Of a stretch of 15,022 bases of DNA, positions 1 through 7,400 are shown piece after piece. Numbering within the stretch: the stretch's first letter is position 1; each line of letters opens with the position of its first letter. The DNA is from Actinomycetota bacterium (lineage in GTDB: Bacteria > Actinomycetota > Thermoleophilia > Gaiellales > Gaiellaceae). The notes under the pieces are model-generated. The model did no database searches. It was not told where the DNA came from and was given only the letters and a program-made list of their open reading frames with translations. The stretch is from NCBI GenBank assembly GCA_013817555.1, contig JACDCN010000020.1, positions 1 to 15,022 of the forward strand. Reading direction: 5' to 3'. The position numbers and the translations under genes are program-made.

Positions 1-2
1 CA

Positions 3-101
3 GCCGGACTGTTCGAGCGTGCGGACGGAGCCCTGTACCGTGCCAAGGATCTCGGCAAAGACCGCGCAGACGTCTCGCGCAGCGCAAGCCAGAGTTCCTA
101 G
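3..101 (+). CDS. GGDEF-domain protein, C-terminal fragment (5' part outside window)
   Basis: Only the last 32 codons are present; the start lies to the left of the window. The translated end, AGLFERADGALYRAKDLGKD, matches the final helix of GGDEF (diguanylate cyclase) domains, whose hallmark is ADxALYxAKxxGR. A short polar tail and a TAG stop follow. Family knowledge says such domains make cyclic di-GMP from two GTP, but the active-site GGDEF loop is outside the window, so activity cannot be judged. The TAG stop is the first triplet of a palindromic repeat. The gene converges on the RskA-like gene and lies near a second, degenerate GGDEF gene, so two GGDEF proteins are encoded within 2.4 kb. 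Confidence 0.85.
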   Translation, partial: AGLFERADGALYRAKDLGKDRADVSRSASQSS

Positions 102-153
102 CTTGGCGCAAGACCGGGATCCGCTAGCGCGGATTCCGGTCGCGCGAACCAAG
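99..153 (+). repeat. Palindromic repeat, copy 1 (REP-like, post-stop)
   Basis: A 13-bp stem, GACCGGGATCCGC (112-124) against GCGGATTCCGGTC (129-141) with one G-T wobble and a TAGC loop, is enclosed by an outer CTTGG/CCAAG pair (102-106 with 149-153). The left flank TAGCTTGGCGCAAGACC is nearly identical to that of copy 3 (read on the minus strand). The leading TAG is the stop codon of the partial GGDEF gene. There is no T-run after the stem, so it is not a textbook intrinsic terminator, but its place between convergent genes would suit termination or mRNA 3'-end protection. Confidence 0.75.
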
Positions 154-157
154 ACCC

Positions 158-197
158 CTTCATCTTGAGGCGGGATTGCCAGCCTCGGGGTGTGAAG
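158..197. terminator. Imperfect hairpin in convergent gap, possible terminator
   Basis: CTTCATCTTGAGGC (158-171) can pair with GCCTCGGGGTGTGAAG (182-197), with several G-T wobbles and a 2-base bulge, leaving a 10-base loop. It lies about 53 bases beyond the stop of the minus-strand RskA-like gene. There is no clear T-tract. The remaining bases up to 250 show nothing recognisable. Confidence 0.3.
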
Positions 198-250
198 TCG
201 GCTGCTGGCGAATTCCAAAAGGCGTCCGCTTCGCAGCCGTCCTGGGGTCG

Positions 251-1033
251 CTATGTGGCGGGCTGCGCGACGAGCTTCGGCGTCTGAGTCGGAGCCGGCA
301 CGCCGCCCGCGCGCTCGATCGTGATGGCCACGACCGATCCCACCTTGACCGAGACGGACAGGGGCACGATCGACTCGATGCCGGAGAAGACGGCGGCGGA
401 CGCCGGTGCCTTCGCCTTCGGCTTGATGACCCAAGCTTGGTAGGCCTTTCCGGCGGGCGCGGCCGCGAGGCCGTCGAGAACAAGAACTCCGCGGCCCGTC
501 TCGCCGATGGCAAGAATGATCCGGCCGCCCGAGTTGGCAATCGGCACCCGCTGCGTGCTCGGCTTCGACAGGAGCGAGATAGCCTGCTCCGCCTCCGACG
601 CCGTCGTGGCTTGCGGCGCAGCTTCGGTCACGTCGTCCGAGTCGAGGCTCGTGACGAGCGCCGTGGTGCCGAGCGCGATCGCCGCGACACCCAGGAGCGC
701 GGCGACAGCAGCCAGGGTCGTTCCCGAGAGCAGGCGCTTGGGCGGCAGCTCGACTGGCCCGAGGGCGCTTGTTGGCCTCGGGCTCGAGTCAGCGTCGGGT
801 ATCGGGCTCGCCGACCCGTTCGAGTCGGGACGCGTGACAGCCGTCGGGGGCGTCCCGTCCACCGGCGCGACCATAACGACGGCCTCGGCCGGAGCCTCCG
901 ACGCGAATGGGGCCGGCTCGAAGCGCGCGGTCGGGATCGGCGAACCGCCGACCGGGACGCGGCTCCAGCGCTGTCTGCGGACGCGGTACACGACGTAGCC
1001 CGCCGCCGCGATCGCCCCCAGGACGATCAGCAT
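251..1033 (-). CDS. Two-helix membrane protein with RskA-like outer domain, no anti-sigma domain
   Basis: A 260-residue protein from the chosen ATG. Helix 1 (about residues 1-16, MLIVLGAIAAAGYVVY) is followed by RVRRQR. A Pro/Ala/Ser-rich low-complexity loop (about 30-97) follows, then PPKR, then helix 2 (about 105-128). The C-terminal part (about 167-257) contains GKAYQAWVIKPK, AAVFSG and AITIERAGGVPAPT, the pattern of the anti-sigma-K factor RskA C-terminal domain (AGKxYQxWxI ... VxVEPxGGSPxPT). Basic residues flank the loop on both sides. By the positive-inside rule the loop is cytoplasmic and the RskA-like domain faces outward. The usual RskA N-terminal sigma-binding region is absent, and no sigma factor gene is adjacent. 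A GTG start 24 bases upstream is possible but lacks a well-placed Shine-Dalgarno. Function is unknown; a sensor or structural envelope role is inference. Confidence 0.75.
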   Translation of the reverse strand: MLIVLGAIAAAGYVVYRVRRQRWSRVPVGGSPIPTARFEPAPFASEAPAEAVVMVAPVDGTPPTAVTRPDSNGSASPIPDADSSPRPTSALGPVELPPKRLLSGTTLAAVAALLGVAAIALGTTALVTSLDSDDVTEAAPQATTASEAEQAISLLSKPSTQRVPIANSGGRIILAIGETGRGVLVLDGLAAAPAGKAYQAWVIKPKAKAPASAAVFSGIESIVPLSVSVKVGSVVAITIERAGGVPAPTQTPKLVAQPAT

Positions 1034-1039
1034 CCGAAT

Positions 1040-1046
1040 CCCCCTC
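1040..1046 (-). promoter_or_regulatory. Ribosome binding site deciding the RskA-like start
   Basis: On the minus strand GAGGGGG lies 6 bases before the ATG at 1033. The alternative GTG at 1057 has its only purine-rich stretch (GGGAGG) abutting the start codon, too close to work. This favours the shorter, 260-residue product. Confidence 0.55.
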
Positions 1047-1107
1047 AGTCCCTCCACCTCCCGGATCTAGCCCTCGTTGGGAATGCCGACCGGTCGCCCC
1101 GATACTA

Positions 1108-1219
1108 CTAGATGCTTGATCGAAGATTGGCGCACAGCCGGGGGCGGTTACGACCAAGCCGGTCGTGCCGCGTCGTGGCCGTCATCCGGCCCGACGTGAA
1201 TCTCCGATCAAGCATCTAG
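1108..1219. repeat. 112-bp element: 21-bp inverted arms enclosing two hairpins, between divergent genes
   Basis: CTAGATGCTTGATCG (1108-1122) is exactly complementary to CGATCAAGCATCTAG (1205-1219). Pairing continues after one mismatch through AGATT/AATCT, giving 21 bp (1108-1128 with 1199-1219). The 70-base interior folds into two more stems. One is GCGG-tt-ACGACC / GGTCGT-g-CCGC (1144-1171, loop AAGCC). The other is CGTCG-t-GGCCG / CGGCC-CGACG (1171-1196, loop TCATC). This gives a three-way-junction shape. It lies 75 bases from the minus-strand start and 39 bases from the plus-strand start. It could be a structured 5' leader RNA, paired operators, or a small mobile element. The rest of the 224-base divergent gap shows only the two Shine-Dalgarno sites; no convincing promoter was found. 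Confidence 0.7.
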
Positions 1220-1257
1220 GGTTCAGGAACGCTGAGAGGAAGGGGAGGAACGACCAG

Positions 1258-2391
1258 ATGACGATCGCGATCTACGCGGCCTCCGTTGCGCTCGGAACGC
1301 TGTGCATCGTCCTCTTCCTCGTCGCCGTACGGCGGCTGCTGGGGCGGCAGGAGGAGATCGTCGCCACCATGCTCAGACGCTACGACGACAGGCTCGCCGA
1401 GTTCGCCCAGACACTCAACGACGGGCTCAACCGGCCGCAGCCGACGATGGCGTTGCCGGTTGAAGAAGCGACGCGTGCAATTCCCGAGCACGGTGTCATG
1501 CGGTTGCTCGAGCTTGCCAAGGAGCGCATGTCCGCCGACGCCGCAGTCGCCGTGGTCTCCGCGCCGAGCAAGGAGCCGATGCTCGCAACCGTGGGACTCT
1601 CACAGGCGGAGGTCGCCCAGGTCGGGCGCATGGGAGTGCCCGACTATCGAGGCGCGCGGGCTCTCCAGGTCGCCTTCAACGGCGAGGCGGCCACGCCTCC
1701 CGGCAGCACGCCGATCCGGTCGGGCCTCGCTGTGCCGCTGCTCGACGCCGAGGACGGACAGGGGATGCTCGCCGTGCTCACACGCGCGCCGGATCGTCGT
1801 TTCAGCGAGATGGACATCACGACGCTCGAAGATGTCGTGAGTGGCACGCGGCCCGCGCTCGAAGCGTCGCTCGAGTTGCGCGAGGCCGATCCCGTTCCCG
1901 AGCTCGACCCTCTGACCGAGCTGTACGACCGCCGCGCGTTTCACGCGCTCCTCGACCGCGAGCTCGGCCGCGCGCGAGGACGACGCGAGCCCTTGGCGCT
2001 GATCATGCTCGACATCGATCGGCTCACCACGATCAACGCGCGCGTCGGCCACCTGGCTGCGGACGACATCCTCGTGCAGATCGCGGCGCTGCTGCGCGAC
2101 GTTGCCGGCCGCGACGATCTTCCGTGCCGGATCGGGGGCGGCCGCTTCGGCGCGCTTCTTCCACGCGGCGACACACGCGAGGCCGAGCGGCTGTTCGAGC
2201 GCCTGCAGGCGACGCTACGCGAGCGCCCCTTTCCGGAAGTCGGCGTCGTCACGATCTCCGCCGGCGCCACGGAGCTCTTGCCGAGCGACGACGCCGCAGC
2301 GCTGCTCGGCCGCGCAGATGCGGCTCTCGGGCTTGCGAAGGTGTCCGGCCGCGACACCGTCGTCGCGGCGGCGCGGCGCGAGGCTCATTAG
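1258..2391 (+). CDS. Membrane protein with GAF-like and degenerate GGDEF (GGGRF) domains
   Basis: A 377-residue protein. One N-terminal membrane helix (about residues 4-24) leads to a polar helical linker (about 28-60), a GAF-like sensory region (about 78-200) and a C-terminal GGDEF fold (about 214-375). GGDEF family marks present are LDPLTELYDRR (216-226), LDIDRL (D252, D254) and the closing ADAALGLAKVSGRD. The signature loop reads RIGGGRF (291-297), so GGDEF has become GGGRF, with the Asp and the catalytic/metal-binding Glu lost. The inhibitory RxxD motif is also altered: Gly284 sits where PleD has Arg. Cyclase activity is therefore unlikely; nucleotide sensing or a structural role is inference. 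The ATG has AGGGGAGGA 8 bases upstream. A longer reading from 1165 would run through the inverted-repeat element and is disfavoured. The stop TAG is part of a palindromic repeat. Confidence 0.85.
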   Translation: MTIAIYAASVALGTLCIVLFLVAVRRLLGRQEEIVATMLRRYDDRLAEFAQTLNDGLNRPQPTMALPVEEATRAIPEHGVMRLLELAKERMSADAAVAVVSAPSKEPMLATVGLSQAEVAQVGRMGVPDYRGARALQVAFNGEAATPPGSTPIRSGLAVPLLDAEDGQGMLAVLTRAPDRRFSEMDITTLEDVVSGTRPALEASLELREADPVPELDPLTELYDRRAFHALLDRELGRARGRREPLALIMLDIDRLTTINARVGHLAADDILVQIAALLRDVAGRDDLPCRIGGGRFGALLPRGDTREAERLFERLQATLRERPFPEVGVVTISAGATELLPSDDAAALLGRADAALGLAKVSGRDTVVAAARREAH

Positions 2392-2451
2392 CTGGCGCGT
2401 CAGGAACGGAATCTGCTAGCGGATTCCGTTCGCCAGCAGATCCCTGAAGCC
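2389..2451 (+). repeat. Palindromic repeat, copy 2 (REP-like, post-stop)
   Basis: GAACGGAATCTGC (2404-2416) pairs with GCGGATTCCGTTC (2419-2431) with one T-G wobble. An outer GCTGGCG (2391-2397) is complementary to CGCCAGC (2431-2437), leaving a bulge. The leading TAG is the stop codon of the GGGRF gene. The trailing ATCCCTGAAG (2440-2449) is shared exactly with copy 3. It sits in the 92-base gap between two convergent genes. A further short stem, GCGACT/AGTCGC (2460-2465 with 2479-2484), lies at the end of the minus-strand gene. Confidence 0.75.
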
Positions 2452-2483
2452 AACGCTTCGCGACTGCAGCGCTGCCCGAGTCG

Positions 2484-4262
2484 CTAGCGGGTGCCGTCCT
2501 GATTCATCCCGGCCTCGTGCATCGAGAGGAACGGCGCGAAGCTCGAGAGCGAGACCACGCCGTGGCTAGGCAGCCGGTCTCGCTCGCACACGAGTCGGCT
2601 CTCGGCTGCCTTCTGCTGGCGAATCGCCCAGGCGACGTACGCGTCGGCGCGTCGCTCGCTTACGAGCTCACGAACGATCGCGGCCCGGACTTCCGCGAGC
2701 GCCACCGCGCCCAGCGAGGTCGTGTCCTCCAGCGCGCGTACGGTGAAGACGCCCTCCGCCGTCCGCAGTGTCGCCGACCGGCGAGTCGCGATCTCGAAGA
2801 CGGCGCGGGGCGCTGACGTGGCGAGCGCGAGCCCAGTCCCTTCCGACAACCAACTCGGCGCCGGCGAGACGACGAGCTTTCGAGCAGGAACTCCCGCGAA
2901 CGTCGTCCGGAAACGAACGACGTTCGCGCTCGACGGACGCGGCGTGACGAGGCGCTGCTGGATCGCGGCGCGGCGGAGCTCGTCGCCGACGACCCCCCGT
3001 GCGACGGCAAGGCTCGCGCCGACTTCGGCGAGAGCCGCCCGGTAGGCGGATACGCTCCCGCCGAAGCGGGAGGCAATCACGCGGCGCTCCATCGCAAGGA
3101 TCTGAGAAGTGTCCACCGCGGATCGCTCACGCTCCACCGCACGTACGACGAGGGCCGTCAAAGCGAGCTCACGATCGCCCGTCATCTTCGCTAGCGCCGC
3201 AACGCCCGAGGCTGTGAGGGGATTTCCGTCGTACACGCAACGGACTCCCGCAGGGAGATCGATCTGGCCAGTGCGCCGGTCGGAGTCGAGCTCCTTGCCG
3301 AGGAGGTCGGGCGCGTCACAGAGGCCGGGGTCGCGCGCCCACAGCCAGACGCACGCCGCGTAGGTCTTGTCCGGATCGTTCGACCGCTCGTTGCGCTGAG
3401 CCCAACCCCACGACCAGACGTGGGTGAGGTGGAGCTCGCGGGACACCTGCTCCGCAGCAAATGCCTGCCACTTCGCCACATCGAACCAGCGTGAGCGCGG
3501 TTGCAGCCCCTCGCGCCCTCCGGCGCCGGCACCGGTCTGAAAGCCGATCATCAGCCCGACGCGTGACGGAGGAATGCCGATCGCGAACAGCTTCGCCGCG
3601 GATGCTCGATAGCCGGTGCGGAGCCGCCGCGATCCGTCGACCGCGCCGTCTCGCCAGATCAGGTTCGCGTTCGCGTATTTCTCGAGGACGATGTCGGACA
3701 CCTGTCCCACGGCCCGCCACCACGTCGCCGCGTCACCACCAGTGAAGGGCTCGCTCGACACGAGCAACGCGGGGCGGCCGCCGCGCTCGGAGAGACGGGT
3801 CACGAAGCGGAGGACATTCGCGCGGTAGCGCTCTGCCGTCGGCGTCAGTGGCGTTGGCAGCGAGGCGCCCCACATCTCGTTGAGCGCGATCAGTGGACGC
3901 TCGCATCCGCTTACAGACACCGCATAGTCGAAGAGAGAGTCCGCGCGGCGCGCGATCAGATCAGCATCCGCCGGCTCGGACGGCGTCCCGACTCGCTTCC
4001 GCAGGTACATGTCCCAATGCACCGTCGCGGCGCCGGCCGTCCGCGCCTCGGCCGCGAGGTCGGGACCTCCCGTGGCCACGATGACGCCGGGGCGCGCAAA
4101 GCGCTCGCGCCAGAAGGTGACCGAGCCGTCCGCAAAATCGATCCAGGCCGGTTGCGGATCGGCGACGCCGCAGGAGAGCTCGTCAGGCAGGGCAGCAGCC
4201 GAGCCCACAAGGGCCGCGGGAGCTCCGAGAAGACAGAGAGCTGCTACGAGAAACCGTCTCAC
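2484..4262 (-). CDS. Secreted protein of unknown function: barrel-like N-terminal half, SurA/parvulin-like C-terminal half
   Basis: A 592-residue protein with a GTG start. It begins MRRFLVAALCLLGAPAALVG and then SAAALPDEL, a Sec signal peptide with likely cleavage near residues 24-26, so it is exported. Residues about 35-330 alternate strand-like and helix-like stretches with aromatic-rich motifs (LIALNEMWG at 124-132, LLVSSEP at 166-172, THVWSWGWAQRNER at 280-293). These recall glycoside-hydrolase-type TIM barrels with an NE acid/base pair, but no family is assigned. Residues about 355-440 (RFGGSVSAYRAALAEVG) resemble the SurA N-terminal chaperone helices. Residues about 503-555 (EGVFTVRALE ... 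LAEVRAAIVRELVSERR) resemble the chaperone helix that follows a parvulin domain; no intact PPIase core is seen between them. Six Cys occur after the signal peptide (31, 120, 304, 315, 342, 559). No good Shine-Dalgarno precedes the GTG, so a leaderless transcript is possible. Confidence 0.8.
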   Translation of the reverse strand: MRRFLVAALCLLGAPAALVGSAAALPDELSCGVADPQPAWIDFADGSVTFWRERFARPGVIVATGGPDLAAEARTAGAATVHWDMYLRKRVGTPSEPADADLIARRADSLFDYAVSVSGCERPLIALNEMWGASLPTPLTPTAERYRANVLRFVTRLSERGGRPALLVSSEPFTGGDAATWWRAVGQVSDIVLEKYANANLIWRDGAVDGSRRLRTGYRASAAKLFAIGIPPSRVGLMIGFQTGAGAGGREGLQPRSRWFDVAKWQAFAAEQVSRELHLTHVWSWGWAQRNERSNDPDKTYAACVWLWARDPGLCDAPDLLGKELDSDRRTGQIDLPAGVRCVYDGNPLTASGVAALAKMTGDRELALTALVVRAVERERSAVDTSQILAMERRVIASRFGGSVSAYRAALAEVGASLAVARGVVGDELRRAAIQQRLVTPRPSSANVVRFRTTFAGVPARKLVVSPAPSWLSEGTGLALATSAPRAVFEIATRRSATLRTAEGVFTVRALEDTTSLGAVALAEVRAAIVRELVSERRADAYVAWAIRQQKAAESRLVCERDRLPSHGVVSLSSFAPFLSMHEAGMNQDGTR

Positions 4263-4360
4263 AGTCGGCTAGAGGTAGCACAAAGACTTGACGAACGATG
4301 TTCGCAAGGGGTCTGGTTGAAGACAGGCTCCTGCTCGCCCGTACTCGGGCAAACCGAGCG

Positions 4361-4385
4361 GGGGCCAGGCCCGTAGCCTGGCCCC
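4361..4385 (-). terminator. Second hairpin downstream of rpoC
   Basis: GGGGCCAGGC (4361-4370) and GCCTGGCCCC (4376-4385) form a perfect 10-bp, very GC-rich stem with a 5-base loop. A smaller stem, GCCCG/CGGGC (4337-4341 with 4346-4350), follows. There is no T-run. As the second strong hairpin after rpoC it probably helps end or protect the rpoBC transcript. Bases 4263-4336 show nothing firm apart from a short palindrome at 4292-4304. Confidence 0.5.
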
Positions 4386-4393
4386 GCAACAGT

Positions 4394-4431
4394 CGGATGG
4401 GGTCAGACCTGTGAGGGTCTAACCCCATCCG
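4394..4431 (-). terminator. Strong hairpin directly after rpoC, likely operon terminator
   Basis: CGGATGGGGTCAGACC (4394-4409) pairs with GGTCTAACCCCATCCG (4416-4431) over 16 positions with a single C-A mismatch and a 6-base loop, starting 7 bases beyond the rpoC stop. It lacks a T-tract, as is common for terminators in high-GC actinobacteria. The GGGGTCAGACC core may instead belong to a dispersed REP-type palindrome. Confidence 0.6.
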
Positions 4432-4438
4432 CGTCCTA

Positions 4439-7400
4439 CTACGACTCCTCTTCCGCCGGGGTCTCGAGCTCGGCGACGTCGACATCGCTGGCGCCGTCCA
4501 CCGAGAGCTCGTCGTCGAACGGAAGGCCGAGTGCGTCGAGGTCGAACCCGTCGCCCTCGCCGATCTCCTCGAGCGCGGCGAGCAGCTCCGCCTCTGCCTC
4601 CGGTCGAGCGAACGTCACGGGAAGCGGCTCGGTCGGCTCGATCGAGATCTGCCGGTACTGCTTGAGCCCGGTTGCGGCGGGAATCAGCTTGCCGATGATC
4701 ACGTTCTCCTTCAGGCCGAGCAGGCGGTCGGTCTTGCCCTCGATAGCCGCGTCGGTCAGGACCTTGGTCGTCTCCTGGAACGACGCCGCCGAGAGGAAGG
4801 ACTCAGTCGCGAGAGAAGCCTTCGTGATGCCGAGGATGATCGGCTCGAAGGTCGCCTGCTCACCCTTCTCCTTCTTCACGCGCACGTTCTCGCGCTCCAA
4901 GAGGACGCGGTCGACGAGCTGGCCCGGCAGCAGCTTGGTCTCCCCGGCGCTCTCGACGCGCACCTTCTTCAGCATCTGCCGCACGATCAGCTCGATGTGC
5001 TTGTCGTGGATCTCGACACCTTGCGACTTGTAGACGTTCTGCACCTCGCCCACGAGGTACAGCTCGGTCGCGGTCGCACCCTTGAGCGTGAGCAGGTCAG
5101 TCGGGTTCAGCGAGCCCTCGTTCAATGCATCGCCGGACTCGACCAGCTGTCCTTTCGCGACCTTGAGCCGCGTCCGCCGCGGGAAGGCGAACTCCTTCGG
5201 ATCCGGAAGCTCACCCTTCTCATCGATGGCTGTGGGGGTGACCGTCACCTTGATCGTCCGTTCCGAGTCGTCGACGTCGACCTTGCCGGAGACGTCCGTG
5301 AGTGTCCCTGCGCCCTTCGGGTTACGCGCTTCGAAGATCTCGACAACGCGCGGAAGGCCGTGGGTGATGTCCGCTCCGGCCACGCCGCCTGTATGGAACG
5401 TGCGCATGGTCAGCTGCGTGCCCGGCTCGCCGATCGACTGTGCGGCGATGATCCCGACCGCGTCGCCGATCTCCGCCGGCCCGCCAGTGGCCAGGAAGGT
5501 GCCGTAGCAGTAGCGGCAAAGCCCGTATTCGCTGCGGCATTTGAGAACCGACCGGACCGGAATGGTGGCCGTGGGCGCGTGCTCGCCGAACTCCTGGACC
5601 AGCTTGCGAAGACCGCTCATCGTGATCTCCGTGCCCTTGGCGATGACCAAGACCTTGCCCGGCTTCCCGTCCTTGATCGGCTTCATGATGTCCAGTGCAG
5701 CGACTCGGCCAGCGACGCTCTTGTTCGGAGATTCGTCGAGTATGAGCGCAAGGTCGACGTACTCCTTCGTGCCGCAGTCGCTCGGGTTCTTACCGGGCTG
5801 GTCGCGGATGATGACGTCCTGGGAGACGTCCACGAGCCGCCGCGTGAGATACCCCGAGTCGGCCGTGCGGAGCGCCGTGTCGGCGAGACCCTTGCGCGCA
5901 CCGTGCGTCGAGATGAAGTACTCGAGGACGGTGAGCCCTTCCATGAAGTTGGCCTTGATCGGCCGGGCGATGATCTCACCCTTCGGATCGGCCATGAGGC
6001 CGCGCATGCCGGCGAGCTGCCGGATCTGGTTGAACGATCCTCGCGCGCCCGAGTTGGCCATCATGTAGATCGGGTTCGTCGGCGAGAGGTTCGCCATCAT
6101 CGCGTTGGCCACCACTTCCGTCGCCTCGGTCCAGATCGCGACGATGCGCTCGTCCCGCTCCTCCTCGGTCATGAGCCCGCGGTCGTACTCGCGTCCGACC
6201 TTGGAGACTTCCTCCTCGTACTCGCCGAGGATGCGCTCCTTGCTATCCGGGATGACGATGTCGTTCTTCGAGATCGTGATCCCCGCGCGGGTCGCGAACC
6301 TGAAGGTGAGCGACTTGATGACGTCGAGCGCGGCCGCAATCGTATTCGGCCCATAGCGCTCGACGAGATCGCCGATGAACTGGTCGAGCTCACGCTTGGT
6401 GAGCGTCCGGTTGAGGAACGGGTGATCCTCGGCGGCGCCACCGGTCGCCTCGCCGAGAGCGCGCTCGACCTCGGCATTGAAGATGACGCGCCCCGGAGTC
6501 GTCAGCAGGCGCTCGTCGCCCCACTCGTACTCGATCGGATCCTGGTAGCGCATCTGCTCCGCCTCCACCGCGAACTCGACGTCCTCCTCCGTGCGGAAGC
6601 GCGGAAGCCCGTTCTTCTTGAGCTTCTTCGTCAGGTCGGCGGCGGTCGTCGCGTCGAGGTCGTACTCGCAGTAGGTGAGGAAGTACGCGCCCAGCACCAT
6701 GTCCTGGGTAGGCGTTGCCAATGGCCGCCCGCTCGCCGGCGACAGGATGTTGTTCGCCGAGAGCATCAGCACGCGAGCCTCGGCCTGCGCCTCTGCCGAG
6801 AGCGGCAGGTGCACGGCCATCTGGTCACCGTCGAAGTCGGCGTTGAACGCATGGCAGACGAGCGGATGAACCTGGATCGCCTTGCCCTCCACCAGCACGG
6901 GCTCGAACGCCTGGATGCCCAGTCGATGCAGCGTCGGCGCGCGGTTCAGCAGCACCGGATGCTCGGCGATGACCTCCTCGAGGACATCCCAGACCTCGGG
7001 GATCATCGACTCGACCATCTTCTTCGCCGCCTTGATGTTCTGGACGGCCTTGCGCTCGACGAGCCGGCTCATGATGAACGGCTTGAAGAGCTCGAGAGCC
7101 ATGAGCTTGGGCAGGCCGCACTGGTGCAACTTCAGGTTCGGGCCGGCGACGATGACCGATCGGCCCGAGTAGTCGACGCGCTTTCCGAGCAGGTTCTGCC
7201 GGAAGCGCCCCTGCTTGCCCTTGAGCATGTCCGAGAGGGACTTGAGGGGTCGGTTGCCCGGCCCCGTCACCGCCCGACCTCGTCGACCGTTGTCGAAAAG
7301 GGCGTCGACGGCCTCCTGCAGCATCCGCTTCTCGTTGTTGACGATGATCTCGGGCGCGCCCAGGTCGAGCAGCCGCTTGAGTCGGTTGTTGCGGTTGATG

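Noticed and set aside
176..1111. Plus-strand open frame antisense to the RskA-like gene
   Set aside because: Arg/Asp/Gly-rich translation with no domain; the minus strand has a coherent two-helix protein with a recognisable RskA-like domain.
1129..1198. Possible c-di-GMP-I riboswitch (CGCACAG segment before a GGDEF gene)
   Set aside because: Only a short CGCACAG match is seen; the conserved GCAAACC and tetraloop/receptor parts are missing and the fold differs.
1165..1257. Alternative upstream start for the GGGRF protein
   Set aside because: It would translate through the inverted-repeat arm and place a basic, unconserved stretch before the membrane helix; the ATG at 1258 has a clear Shine-Dalgarno.
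4292..4304. LexA/SOS-box-like palindrome CGAACGATGTTCG
   Set aside because: Known boxes have CGAAC-N4-GTTCG; here the spacer is 3 bases, so the half-sites are out of register, and the neighbouring genes have no SOS role.
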